Part shown: positions 8,783-17,044 of the stretch, piece after piece | Position numbering within the stretch: the stretch's first letter is position 1 | Layout: each line of letters begins with the position of its first letter | Source: Merdimonas faecigallinarum | GTDB lineage: Bacteria; Bacillota; Clostridia; Lachnospirales; Lachnospiraceae | DNA length: 64,000 nt | Assembly: GCA_019119285.1 (NCBI GenBank) | Contig: DWXJ01000067.1 | Coordinates: 9,838-73,837 of the forward strand | Direction of reading: 5' to 3' | Position numbers and translations under genes: made by a program | Notes under the pieces: model-generated | What the model saw: only the letters and a program-made list of their open reading frames with translations | Database searches by the model: none | What the model was told of the DNA's origin: nothing

Positions 8783-8974
8783 CTATTTTACCAATAAATC
8801 CACTCCGTACCGGGCCGCGAAATCTACGATCGCAATAATGATCCCCAGTACAACAGATACCGAAACAACCGCTGCCGTCTGTTTAGCAATTGTCATCTTG
8901 TCTGGCCAAATGATTTTCTTAAATTCTCTGCTAAGACCTTTGAACCAGCTCGTCTTCTGCGTTTTCTCGCTCAT
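8783..8974 (-). CDS. secE: Preprotein translocase subunit SecE
   Basis: Single-span SecYEG subunit, 63 residues. The short cytoplasmic part contains FKGLSREFKKIIWPD (the SecE hallmark before the helix), followed by one membrane helix. ATG 8974 (MSEKTQ) is 8 bases from GGAG; another ATG at 8983 is only 3 bases away and less likely. It follows rpmG by 22 bases. Confidence 0.94.
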   Translation of the reverse strand: MSEKTQKTSWFKGLSREFKKIIWPDKMTIAKQTAAVVSVSVVLGIIIAIVDFAARYGVDLLVK

Positions 8975-8996
8975 GACATCCACTCCTTTACGGCGA

Positions 8997-9146
8997 TTAT
9001 TTCGTTTCTTTGTGCAGTGTGTGTGACTTGCAGAACTTACAGTACTTCTTTGTCTCCATGCGCTCCGGATGTGCTTTCTTATCCTTCGTCATGTTGTAGT
9101 TACGATGCTTGCACTCTGTACATTCCAATGTGATTCTTGTACGCAC
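8997..9146 (-). CDS. rpmG: Ribosomal protein L33
   Basis: 49 residues with a GTG start at 9144-9146 behind GAGGTGG. It has two CxxC pairs (CTEC near residue 9 and CKFC near residue 36), so it is the zinc-containing C+ form. The sequence VRTRITLECTECKHRNYN is typical. It is the first gene of the rpmG-secE-nusG-rplK-rplA unit. Confidence 0.95.
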   Translation of the reverse strand: MRTRITLECTECKHRNYNMTKDKKAHPERMETKKYCKFCKSHTLHKETK

Positions 9147-9192
9147 AACTTCCACCTCGCTTTACGTTTGACTTTACGTTTACGTGTTACCT

Positions 9193-9255
9193 GGCTGTTT
9201 GCGAGACAGCCTGTTTTTAGGCATAAAAAAAAGACCTGCTTCCATTCGCCTGTCT
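9193..9255 (-). promoter_or_regulatory. rpmG operon leader with an early hairpin/U-run (possible attenuator)
   Basis: Just downstream of the predicted start, the minus strand forms AGAC-AG-GC / GC-AG-GTCT (tandem G.A mismatches inside) followed by eight T (9225-9232). This looks like a terminator. A second hairpin, GGCTGT/ACAGCC, follows at 9193-9211. The arrangement fits attenuation of the operon, but the first stem is short. No ligand or protein can be assigned. Confidence 0.4.
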
Positions 9256-9284
9256 AGTGTATCACACAACAGGCGCAAAAGCAA
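9256..9284 (-). promoter_or_regulatory. Promoter of the rpmG-secE-nusG-rplK-rplA unit
   Basis: TTGCTT (9279-9284), 17-base spacer, TACACT (9256-9261) on the minus strand, right after the xdhC stop. Confidence 0.55.
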
Positions 9285-9294
9285 GCCTTTTCTT

Positions 9295-10146
9295 TTACTT
9301 CTTATCCGGCTGTCCGGCCCGGCACCGGATCAGTTCCGCCGCAATGCTGACCGCGATCTCCGCCGGCGTCTCCGCACCAATGGGAAGCCCGATGGGCGTA
9401 TGCACTCTCTTTAACTCCTCTGAGGAGATATGATACTTCTCCTTTAGCGCTGCCGCCACGGCCGCCGCTTTCCTGCGGCTTCCGATCACTCCGATATAGG
9501 AAGCCTTCGTCTGAAGCACCTGCGCCTGGATGATCATGTCATCTTTGTGTCCTCTGGTCAGGATGCAGACATAGTCCTCTTCCCGGATCTTAACCGTCTC
9601 GCTGATCCGGTCATTGCAGACTCTTCTGACCTCCCATGCTCCCGGAAACAGTTCTTTTTGCAGAAATTCCTCCCGGTCTTCCAGCACCACGCAGCGAAAG
9701 CCCACGGATGCCAGCACCGGCACCAGCGCCTGGGATACATGCCCTCCGCCAAAGATATAGACCTTGCCAGACTTAAGAGCACTTTCATATTCCTGCCGGA
9801 GTTTTTCCATCGTCTTTTCCAGATCCGGCATCCCTTTTCCCAGATACTGGTAATGCACCCGGAGAGTCCCGCCGCAGATCATCCCTTCCTCCGCCGCCTG
9901 TGTGCCGCTAAGATCACAGTCTCCAAAACAGGATTCCTTTTTTTGTATCACGGTTTTTGCTGTCTGTTCTGCCTGATATTCCAGAAGGCCGCCGCCGATG
10001 GTCCCAAAGATCCGGCCTTCCCGGCCGACGATCATGCGCGCTCCGGCCTTTCTCGGCACGGAACCCCTGCTCTCTGTCACTGTGGCAAGCACTGCCTCTC
10101 CCTCTTTTTCAACGGTCTCTTTTAACGCGAAAAACCAGTCTTCCAT
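9295..10146 (-). CDS. XdhC/CoxI family molybdenum-enzyme maturation protein
   Basis: 283 residues. The XdhC N-terminal part carries FGTIGGGLLEYQAE. The C-terminal Rossmann-like part carries YIFGGGHVSQALVPVL and IGVIGSRRK, with the family end HTPIGLPIGAETPAEIAVSI. XdhC proteins bind molybdenum cofactor and help insert or sulfurate it in xanthine dehydrogenase-type enzymes. It lies 20 bases after moaC on the same strand, so the two form a cofactor operon. No molybdoenzyme is encoded in this window. Confidence 0.9.
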   Translation of the reverse strand: MEDWFFALKETVEKEGEAVLATVTESRGSVPRKAGARMIVGREGRIFGTIGGGLLEYQAEQTAKTVIQKKESCFGDCDLSGTQAAEEGMICGGTLRVHYQYLGKGMPDLEKTMEKLRQEYESALKSGKVYIFGGGHVSQALVPVLASVGFRCVVLEDREEFLQKELFPGAWEVRRVCNDRISETVKIREEDYVCILTRGHKDDMIIQAQVLQTKASYIGVIGSRRKAAAVAAALKEKYHISSEELKRVHTPIGLPIGAETPAEIAVSIAAELIRCRAGQPDKK

Positions 10147-10166
10147 CCTCTGCCTTACGCCTCCTT

Positions 10167-10697
10167 TTACCAGAGATTCAATCCCCGCAGATCCTTTGCA
10201 TCCTGCCCTTTCCGTCTGTCCGGCCGGGCGGATACCACTTCTCCGCTTTTGCCTCCGGTCTTTCTGACCAGATAGATTCCCCCGATCTCCATGGTTTTAT
10301 CCAGCGCCTTGCACATATCATAGATCGTAAGGAGCGCCACGCTGACTCCGGTCAGCGCCTCCATCTCCACGCCGGTTTTTCCGGTGACCTTTACTGTACA
10401 GTAACAGTAGACGGCGCATTCTTCCGGATCCATCTCAAACTGGACCCTGCAGCCGGTCAGAGGCAGGATATGGCACATGGGGATCAGTTCCGACGTCCTT
10501 TTCGCCCCCATAATACCCGCCGTCGTCGCGACAGCCAGCACATCCCCCTTGGCAGCCGTTCCATTTTCAATGGCTTCATATACCGCCCGGCTGACCGTGA
10601 TCTTTCCCGCCGCCACCGCGCACCGCTCCGTCTCTTTTTTCTCTGTTACATCTACCATCAGGGCTTTGCCCTTTTCATCAAAATGTGAAAAATCCAT
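10167..10697 (-). CDS. moaC: Cyclic pyranopterin monophosphate synthase
   Basis: Second step of molybdenum cofactor synthesis. 176 residues, slightly longer than usual because of a charged C-terminal tail. Motifs: MVDVTEKKET, KGDVLAVATTAGIMGAKRTS, PMCHILPLTG, and TGVEMEALTGVSVALLTIYDMCKA with the catalytic Lys and Asp region. First gene of the moaC-xdhC unit. The remaining moa/moe genes must lie elsewhere. Confidence 0.94.
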   Translation of the reverse strand: MDFSHFDEKGKALMVDVTEKKETERCAVAAGKITVSRAVYEAIENGTAAKGDVLAVATTAGIMGAKRTSELIPMCHILPLTGCRVQFEMDPEECAVYCYCTVKVTGKTGVEMEALTGVSVALLTIYDMCKALDKTMEIGGIYLVRKTGGKSGEVVSARPDRRKGQDAKDLRGLNLW

Positions 10698-10749
10698 ATA
10701 AATATACCTCCACTTTTATCTCTCCACTGTGCTTTCGGTATCATATTTT

Positions 10750-10778
10750 ATCATACCAGACAATTTTTTACGGCACAA
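10750..10778 (-). promoter_or_regulatory. Promoter of moaC-xdhC
   Basis: TTGTGC (10773-10778), 17-base spacer, TATGAT (10750-10755) on the minus strand, about 50 bases before the moaC start and divergent from glgC. Confidence 0.5.
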
Positions 10779-10822
10779 TCGTAATTTTTTCATAATTTTC
10801 CACAAATTTTTATTAAAAAAAG

Positions 10823-10851
10823 TGGAAAGGAAAAAACAAAAAATGTATAAT
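10823..10851 (+). promoter_or_regulatory. Promoter of glgC-glgD
   Basis: Perfect TATAAT at 10846-10851 with a weak -35 (TGGAAA, 10823-10828) at 17 bases, in an A-rich stretch about 45 bases before the glgC start. Confidence 0.5.
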
Positions 10852-10896
10852 AGAAGCATCTTGTAATATTAATAATAAGGAAAGAGAGGATTCATC

Positions 10897-12036
10897 ATGA
10901 AACAGAATAGTATGTTAGCGATGATTCTGGCCGGCGGACGAGGCTCCCGTCTTCATGAACTGACAAATAAAGTTGCCAAACCTGCCGTTTCATATGGCGG
11001 AAGATACCGGATCATTGACTTCCCCTTAAGTAACTGCGCCAACAGCGGCATTGACGTAGTAGGCGTTCTTACACAGTACGAATCCATCCTGCTGAACAGC
11101 TACGTGGCTGCCGGCAGACGCTGGGGACTGGACGCAAAAGACAGCGGCGTATTCGTGCTGCCGCCCCGTGAAAAAGCAGATGAGAATCTGAATGTATACC
11201 GGGGAACCGCAGACGCCATCTCGCAGAACATCGACTTTATCGACGGCTACAGTCCGGATTACCTTCTGGTTCTCTCCGGCGACCACATCTATAAAATGAA
11301 CTATGCAAAGATGCTGGCAGAACACAAGGCGCAGAACGCGGAAGCCACCATCGCAGTCATTGAGGTCCCCATCCGCGAAGCCAGCCGTTTCGGTATCATG
11401 AACACCAACGAAACCGGACAGATCGTTGAATTTGAGGAAAAGCCGGAACATCCGAAGAGCAATCTGGCTTCCATGGGTATCTATATCTTTAACTGGAAGA
11501 CTCTGCGCAAGCTTCTGATCGCGGACATGAAGGATCCGGATTCCAACCACGATTTTGGAAAAGACATTATCCCTCAGATGCTGGCAAACGGCGATAAGCT
11601 CTACGCCTACAAATTCAAAGGCTACTGGAAGGATGTGGGAACCATCGATTCTCTCTGGGAAGCCAACATGGATCTTCTGGACAAGAATAATGAACTGGAC
11701 TTAAGTGACCGCACCTGGAAGATCTACACAGAAGACGTTACCTCCCTGCCCCAGTATATCGGACCAGACGCAAAGATCAGGCGGGCCTTTATCACACAGG
11801 GCTGCATTATTGAAGGCGAGGTCCGCAATTCCGTATTATTTACCGGCGCAAAGGTAGGCCCCGGCGCAAAGATCATCGACAGTGTCCTGATGCCAGGCGC
11901 AGTGGTGGAAGAAGGCGCAGTCGTGACAAGAGCTCTTGTAGCGGACAATGTGAAGATCGGAAAAGAAGCCGTTGTAGGCTCCGCGGACAGCGAGCATATT
12001 GAACTGGTATCAAAACGCGTAAAGGGGGTAGAATAA
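10897..12036 (+). CDS. glgC: Glucose-1-phosphate adenylyltransferase, catalytic subunit
   Basis: Makes ADP-glucose, the first committed step of glycogen synthesis. 379 residues. The nucleotidyltransferase domain has the intact pyrophosphorylase motif AGGRGSRLHELTNKVAKPAV and the substrate lysine region EEKPEHPKS. It is followed by a left-handed beta-helix domain (residues about 290-379). SD AGAGAGG. One base separates it from glgD, so the two are made together. Confidence 0.95.
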   Translation: MKQNSMLAMILAGGRGSRLHELTNKVAKPAVSYGGRYRIIDFPLSNCANSGIDVVGVLTQYESILLNSYVAAGRRWGLDAKDSGVFVLPPREKADENLNVYRGTADAISQNIDFIDGYSPDYLLVLSGDHIYKMNYAKMLAEHKAQNAEATIAVIEVPIREASRFGIMNTNETGQIVEFEEKPEHPKSNLASMGIYIFNWKTLRKLLIADMKDPDSNHDFGKDIIPQMLANGDKLYAYKFKGYWKDVGTIDSLWEANMDLLDKNNELDLSDRTWKIYTEDVTSLPQYIGPDAKIRRAFITQGCIIEGEVRNSVLFTGAKVGPGAKIIDSVLMPGAVVEEGAVVTRALVADNVKIGKEAVVGSADSEHIELVSKRVKGVE

Positions 12037-12037
12037 T

Positions 12038-13153
12038 ATGGCAAGAGCATTTGGGATCATTAATTTTGCCGGAAACCATATCCAGGTGGAGGGCATGCAG
12101 AAATACCGCCCGGTAGGCGCGTTCTCTTTCCTTGGAAGATACAGAGTCATTGATTTTCAGATTTCCAATATGAGCAACAGCGGCATTGACCACATGCAGG
12201 TTTATATCCGCAGAAAACCCCAGTCTCTGACTGCACATCTGGGAACCGGACGTCACTACAATATCAACTCCAAGAGAGGCCGCCTGCGGATCCTCTACGC
12301 GGAGATGGAAAAAGGATTTTCCATTTACAGCACAGACATTGCTTCCTATATTGAAAATATGGAGTTTATCGAGGAGGAACATTATCCTTATGTGATCGTT
12401 GCCCCCAGCTATATGATCTATACCCAGGATTACAGCAAGCTTCTGGACGACCATATCGCATCCGGCGCCGACATCACCCTGCTTTATCACAGTGTAGACA
12501 ACGCAAAGGAATTTTTCCTGAACTGCTACACCCTGAACCTGAACAAGCAAAAAGGGCTTCTGTCCATTGACCAGAATCACGGAAATGCCAAAAACCGCAA
12601 CATTTTCATGGATACCTTTATCATGAAAAAAGAGCTGTTCATTGACCTGGTAAATAAAGCAAAGAAAACTTCTTCCATGTATACCCTGGCAGATATCGTA
12701 AATGCGTCCGTGGATGAACTGGATATCCGCGGCGTATCCCACAGAGGTTACTTTGCGGCCATCAGCGACTTTAAGAGTTATTATCACGCGAATCTCTCTC
12801 TTATCGATTTCAAAGCCGCGCAGAATCTCTTTGATGACGAATGGCCCATTTATACCAGAACCAACGACTCCTGCCCGACACAGTATTTTGACGATGCAGA
12901 TGTGAAACACTCCATCGTGTCCAACGGCTGCCTGATTGAGGGAACCATTGAAAACTCCATCATCGGCCGTGGCTGCACCATCAAAAAGGGCGCTGTGGTG
13001 AAAAACAGTATTATCCTGCCCACCGCAGTGATCGGCAAGGATGTACATATCGAAAATCACGTAGTGGATAAACACGCCAACATCATCCACGCCAAAGATC
13101 TGACCGCTGATCCTGACAATCCGGGATATATCCGCAGGGGAGATATTTTATAG
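12038..13153 (+). CDS. glgD: Glucose-1-phosphate adenylyltransferase, GlgD regulatory subunit
   Basis: 371 residues, same fold as GlgC. The glycine/arginine-rich pyrophosphorylase loop is missing: the N-terminus reads FGIINFAGNHIQVEGMQKYR. The beta-helix domain is retained. In Firmicutes GlgD is a non-catalytic partner that activates GlgC in a heterotetramer. No glycogen synthase or phosphorylase follows, so the rest of the pathway lies outside the window. Confidence 0.93.
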   Translation: MARAFGIINFAGNHIQVEGMQKYRPVGAFSFLGRYRVIDFQISNMSNSGIDHMQVYIRRKPQSLTAHLGTGRHYNINSKRGRLRILYAEMEKGFSIYSTDIASYIENMEFIEEEHYPYVIVAPSYMIYTQDYSKLLDDHIASGADITLLYHSVDNAKEFFLNCYTLNLNKQKGLLSIDQNHGNAKNRNIFMDTFIMKKELFIDLVNKAKKTSSMYTLADIVNASVDELDIRGVSHRGYFAAISDFKSYYHANLSLIDFKAAQNLFDDEWPIYTRTNDSCPTQYFDDADVKHSIVSNGCLIEGTIENSIIGRGCTIKKGAVVKNSIILPTAVIGKDVHIENHVVDKHANIIHAKDLTADPDNPGYIRRGDIL

Positions 13154-13197
13154 GAAAACACCAGATAAGAACTTTAGAAACAAATAAATTTCACGCG

Positions 13198-13237
13198 CAG
13201 GATACAGGAGAATACATCTTTTGTATCCTGCCTTTTT
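13198..13237 (+). terminator. Intrinsic terminator after glgD
   Basis: Perfect 9-bp stem CAGGATACA / TGTATCCTG with a 15-base loop, followed by CCTTTTTT. It lies just upstream of the degV ribosome site. Confidence 0.85.
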
Positions 13238-13255
13238 TCAAAGGGAGGGATCTCT

Positions 13256-14176
13256 ATGAAACCCAAATTTGCAATCGTAAGCGACGGCTCCTGCGATCTC
13301 CCTGCCGAAGAGGCCGCCCGCCACGACATCGAAGTTGTGCACTTTCTCGTTTCTTTTGACGGAGAACGCTATGCGCGGGAAGGCGTAGACATTTCATTAT
13401 CGGAATTTTATCAGCAGATGCATGATCATCCCAGACAGTATCCGAAGACTGCCGCCCCTTCTCCGGAAGATTTTCTGCGTGCCTTTGAAAGCGCCGCCCG
13501 GAAAAGCCCTTTCATCTTGTGCATCTGCATTTCCACCAAGCTCAGTTCTTCCATGCAGTCAGCTCTGATCGCCCGGGATATGATGGCCGAGTCCCATCCC
13601 GATCTTACGATCGAGGTCGTAGATTCCCTCTGCGCCACTCTGATGCAGAGCGTCTATGTTCTGGAAACCTGCCGTTTAAGAGACGCCGGCTTCTCTCTGG
13701 AAGAAGCCACAGAAGAGATGGAAAAGCTTCGCAAAACCGCCCGGATCCTTTTTACAGTGGGAGATCTGGACTATATCCAGCACGGGGGACGGATCGGAAA
13801 GATGACAGGCTTTGCAGGCAACCTATTAAATATCAAACCGCTGATCACTCTGGAGGACGGCGAGATCCATTCTTCCGGCATCCGCCGGGGACGGAAGAAA
13901 TCTCTGGACGGCTTGACCGATCTTCTCTGCAACTATCTGGAGTCCCTGCAGCTGACTCCAAAGGACTGCTCCATGATCCTCGGATACAGCTACGATGAAG
14001 AAGAAGCCTTGCAGTTTGCAGACCGGACGGCCTTGGCTCTGGAAGAAAAATACGGTCCCCCCGTCGCCATCCCGTCCTGCCGGATCGGCGCGACCATTGG
14101 CGTTCATGCCGGTCCCACAGCCATCGGTTTTGGGATCATACAAAGGGCGGACAAAAGCCTGCAGAAGAAAATTTGA
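13256..14176 (+). CDS. DegV family fatty-acid-binding protein
   Basis: 306 residues. DegV proteins (FakB-like) hold a fatty acid in a deep pocket and can present it to fatty acid kinase FakA. Family marks: AIVSDGSCDLP at the start, CICISTKLSSSMQSA, the GDLDYIQHGGRIGKM loop, and the C-terminal IGATIGVHAGPTAIG. SD GGGAGG. Transcription probably starts in the short gap after the glgD terminator, or is partial read-through. Confidence 0.92.
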   Translation: MKPKFAIVSDGSCDLPAEEAARHDIEVVHFLVSFDGERYAREGVDISLSEFYQQMHDHPRQYPKTAAPSPEDFLRAFESAARKSPFILCICISTKLSSSMQSALIARDMMAESHPDLTIEVVDSLCATLMQSVYVLETCRLRDAGFSLEEATEEMEKLRKTARILFTVGDLDYIQHGGRIGKMTGFAGNLLNIKPLITLEDGEIHSSGIRRGRKKSLDGLTDLLCNYLESLQLTPKDCSMILGYSYDEEEALQFADRTALALEEKYGPPVAIPSCRIGATIGVHAGPTAIGFGIIQRADKSLQKKI

Positions 14177-14189
14177 AAAAACTATTGCT

Positions 14190-14218
14190 TTTTCAGAAAA
14201 AATTTGCTTTCCTATTAT
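14190..14218 (+). promoter_or_regulatory. Promoter of purC
   Basis: TTTTCA (14190-14195), 17-base spacer, TATTAT (14213-14218), about 40 bases before the purC start. The -35 is weak. No purine riboswitch is visible. Confidence 0.4.
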
Positions 14219-14257
14219 ATAGAGTTATGAATCCACAATAAAGGAGAGGTATGTACA

Positions 14258-15118
14258 ATGAAACCAATCAAAGAAGGAAAAGTACGCGAGATCTACGATA
14301 ACGGCGACAGCCTGATCATGGTCGCAACCGACCGCATCAGCTGCTTTGATGTGATCCTGAAAAATGACGTAACAAAAAAAGGAACTGTCCTGACGCAGAT
14401 GTCCAAGTTCTGGTTCAATATGACAAAAGACATCCTGCCAAATCACATGATCTCTACCGATGTAAAAGATATGCCGGAGTTTTTCCAGCAGCCCAAATTT
14501 GACGGAAACAGCATGATGTGCAAAAAGCTGGAAATGCTGCCCATCGAATGCATCGTCCGCGGCTACATCACCGGAAGCGGCTGGGCAAGCTACCAGAAAG
14601 ACGGTACCGTATGCGGTATCAAACTGCCGGAAGGATTAAAAGAATCCGACAAACTGCCGGAGCCCATCTACACTCCATCCACAAAAGCAGAGATCGGCGA
14701 GCATGACGAAAACATTTCCTATGAGCAGAGCATCGCTCACCTGGAAAAATACTTCCCCGGAAAAGGAGAAGAATACGCACAGAAACTCCGCGACTACACC
14801 ATCGCTCTTTACAAAAAATGCGCGGATTACGCACTGAGCCGCGGCATCATTATCGCAGATACCAAATTCGAATTCGGACTGGATGAAAACGGTAATATCG
14901 TCCTTGGCGATGAGATGCTCACACCGGACAGCTCCCGCTTCTGGCCCGCAGACGGCTATGAGCCGGGACATTCACAGCCTTCCTTTGACAAACAGTTCGC
15001 CCGCGACTGGCTGAAAGCCAATCCGGACAACGACTGGACGCTGCCGGAAGACATTGTACAGAAAACGATTGATAAATACCTGCAGGGATATGAAATGCTG
15101 ACAGGCGAGAAGCTGTAA
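14258..15118 (+). CDS. purC: Phosphoribosylaminoimidazole-succinocarboxamide synthase
   Basis: SAICAR synthetase of purine synthesis; it joins CAIR and aspartate using ATP. 286 residues, the long form. Motifs: KEGKVREIYDNGD, ATDRISCFDV, ECIVRGYITGSGW, and DTKFEFGLDENGNIVLGDEMLTPDSSRFW. SD AAAGGAGAGG. It stands alone here and is followed by a repeat hairpin that may serve as its terminator. Confidence 0.95.
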   Translation: MKPIKEGKVREIYDNGDSLIMVATDRISCFDVILKNDVTKKGTVLTQMSKFWFNMTKDILPNHMISTDVKDMPEFFQQPKFDGNSMMCKKLEMLPIECIVRGYITGSGWASYQKDGTVCGIKLPEGLKESDKLPEPIYTPSTKAEIGEHDENISYEQSIAHLEKYFPGKGEEYAQKLRDYTIALYKKCADYALSRGIIIADTKFEFGLDENGNIVLGDEMLTPDSSRFWPADGYEPGHSQPSFDKQFARDWLKANPDNDWTLPEDIVQKTIDKYLQGYEMLTGEKL

Positions 15119-15123
15119 CGCTG

Positions 15124-15205
15124 ATTGGGGACGTAGTCCTTTTGCAAAGGACTACGTCCCCAATTGCGTTTTGCCCTGTACCTAATTGGATTTTACCCTG
15201 TACCC
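15124..15205. repeat. REP-like palindrome plus tandem 22-bp units
   Basis: A perfect 19-bp inverted repeat (ATTGGGGACGTAGTCCTTT and its complement, 3-base loop, 15124-15164) runs directly into two tandem 22-bp units (15162-15183 and 15184-15205) that match at 18 of 22 positions and share AATTG..TTTT.CCCTGTACC. It sits between convergent purC and the HAD gene, and provides the HAD stop codon. The GGGGAC/GTCCCC arms recur in the palindrome at 28703-28758. The look is that of a bacterial interspersed repeat (REP/RAYT type), but the family is inferred. Confidence 0.7.
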
Positions 15206-16044
15206 GACTGATCCAGCAACTGTTCCAGAACCACCGCAACGCCGTCGTCATCGTTGGAGAGGGTGATCTCGTCTGCTGCTTCTTTACAGCCTGGAACTGC
15301 GTTTTCTACGGCGATTCCAAGCCCTGCCATTTTAAGCAGTTCTTTGTCATTGTCTCCGTCTCCGAATGCCAGCAGCTGCCCGGCTTCTATGCCCAGACGC
15401 TCCAGCAGGAATCTCATGCCTGAGGCTTTTCCGCCGTCTTTATGGGTGATCTCCAGAAGTTGTTTCACCGAGGTGGTCACATAGATATCTTCCACTTCTT
15501 CCAGGATTTTGTCCCAGAGTTCTTTTTTTCTTTCTCCCACAACAATATTCATACAGTCCAGTTCTCTGATATGCTCCTGGATAAATGCCTGGATGTCGTC
15601 CACCGGCCGCCGGGTTTTCTGGATATATGCGATGCTTTCCGCCCTGGCTCCGTAGCGGACCGGGTCTTCCACATAAGAGGCCTGGGCGTAGGCCGTGCCA
15701 TTGACGGGGATCTCGTATGCCACTTCAATCCCCCAGTCTGATGCCGCTTTCGCCGACACAGCCAGAAGCTGTTCTACCGATTCCGGCGCAAGCTTATATT
15801 CCTGTATTCTTTCTTTTTTCCGCAGATCCCAGACCGAGGCCCCGTTGGAAACGACTGCGTAGCGGATCCCCGGGATCTCTGTGATCTCCGCGGGCAGCGC
15901 TTCTGCCGGCCTGCCGCTTGCCACGACCACATGGATCGCCCTGTCTATGGCAGCCTGGATCGCCCGTTTATTTCTGCTGCTTAATCCGCCCTGACTGTTT
16001 AGTGTGGTCCGGTCCAGGTCCAGAGCAATGCATTTAACTTTCAT
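15193..16044 (-). CDS. Cof-type HAD-IIB hydrolase
   Basis: 283 residues. HAD phosphatase of the Cof/YbiV type. Motif I is ALDLDRTTLNS (the nucleophile Asp context is LDLDRTT; the usual G is replaced by R), motif II is VVVASGRP, and motif IV is LLAFGDGDNDKELLKMAG with a type IIB cap. Substrate is probably a sugar phosphate or other phosphometabolite. The C-terminal ...SGTG and stop are encoded inside the repeat unit at 15184-15205, so the natural end was replaced by repeat sequence. It overlaps the upstream transporter by 11 bases. Confidence 0.9.
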   Translation of the reverse strand: MKVKCIALDLDRTTLNSQGGLSSRNKRAIQAAIDRAIHVVVASGRPAEALPAEITEIPGIRYAVVSNGASVWDLRKKERIQEYKLAPESVEQLLAVSAKAASDWGIEVAYEIPVNGTAYAQASYVEDPVRYGARAESIAYIQKTRRPVDDIQAFIQEHIRELDCMNIVVGERKKELWDKILEEVEDIYVTTSVKQLLEITHKDGGKASGMRFLLERLGIEAGQLLAFGDGDNDKELLKMAGLGIAVENAVPGCKEAADEITLSNDDDGVAVVLEQLLDQSGTG

Positions 16045-17032
16045 GCCTCACCACGCCTTTCTGCCGGCCTGCCGCCGTTCCGTTTTTTCTTCCGCTTTCC
16101 CTGCCCTTTGAAAAAAGCAGCGTTCCCAGCGTCGCAGCCAGCACCTGCTGAAATAATGTGCCGATCATAACCGGAAACAGGACTTCCCCCGGAAAATATT
16201 CCGCCGCGATCACGGCTCCGGCGCTGATGTTACGCATACCGGCTCCATACATGACCGACACCTTATTCTCCCGGTCCATCCCAAGAACTGCTGCCGCCCC
16301 ATATCCCAGAAGATATCCCGAGGCCGCCAGGATCAGGATGCACAGGGCCGCCGCCACCCGCTCCCCGGTCAAATGGCGGATATAAGGCGCTACTTTGGAG
16401 GAATTTGCCGTCACCACGAAGATCAGGCACAGCTTGGAGAAAAACGCAAGCCTGGGCGGCCAGCTTTCCCTGATCCTTCCTCCGCTCAGCTGATTCAGGC
16501 ACATCGCCGCGACCGCCGGAAGCGCGATCATAAATACCAGTTCCTGCATCATTTCTACCGGATCCATCTCCACCTTTGTGCCCACCAGCACATGCAGAGT
16601 TGCCGGGATCACAAAAGGCGCCAACACCGTATCCAGGACCACCAGCGACAGTGCCATCGACTGATTTCCCTGGTAAATGGATACCCACATCACTCCCACC
16701 ACAGCCGCAGGAACTGTAAATTCCAGCACGATTCCGGTGATCAGATCCGGATGATCCGAAAAGAAGAGATGTCCCGCTCCCCAGGCGGCTGCCGGCATGA
16801 TCACATGGAGAAAAAGAACCGCAAGCAAAAGGGGAAGGGGGTTTTGAAACACCCTTCCCACATCCCGGAAACCGGACTTTAAAGCTCCAATAAATGTCAT
16901 GACTGCAAACATCACCGGCACCAGCGGCAGCCCCTTTCCGGCGATCTCCGGAAACAGGACGCCAAAGACCAGGCAGGCCGGCGTCACAAATGCCATTCGT
17001 TTTTCAATTGCCGCATTCCATCTGTTTAACAT
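16034..17032 (-). CDS. Bile acid:sodium symporter (BASS) family transporter
   Basis: 332 residues, about nine or ten hydrophobic helices. The family segment GMRNISAGAVIAAEYFP and the FTVPAAVVGVMW segment fit the BASS/SBF fold. Members move bile acids, pantoate, 2-keto acids and similar organic anions with sodium; the substrate here is not known. It lies 12 bases after the serine hydrolase gene and overlaps the HAD gene, so all three may be cotranscribed. Confidence 0.85.
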   Translation of the reverse strand: MLNRWNAAIEKRMAFVTPACLVFGVLFPEIAGKGLPLVPVMFAVMTFIGALKSGFRDVGRVFQNPLPLLLAVLFLHVIMPAAAWGAGHLFFSDHPDLITGIVLEFTVPAAVVGVMWVSIYQGNQSMALSLVVLDTVLAPFVIPATLHVLVGTKVEMDPVEMMQELVFMIALPAVAAMCLNQLSGGRIRESWPPRLAFFSKLCLIFVVTANSSKVAPYIRHLTGERVAAALCILILAASGYLLGYGAAAVLGMDRENKVSVMYGAGMRNISAGAVIAAEYFPGEVLFPVMIGTLFQQVLAATLGTLLFSKGRESGRKNGTAAGRQKGVVRHES

Positions 17033-17044
17033 ATCACGCCTTCT

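Noticed and set aside
11873..13090. Long open frame (405 codons) opposite glgC/glgD
   Set aside because: Antisense to two clear genes, with no ribosome site or family resemblance; a codon-bias shadow.
14177..14257. Purine riboswitch in front of purC
   Set aside because: The gap is only 80 bases and lacks the conserved three-way junction sequences.
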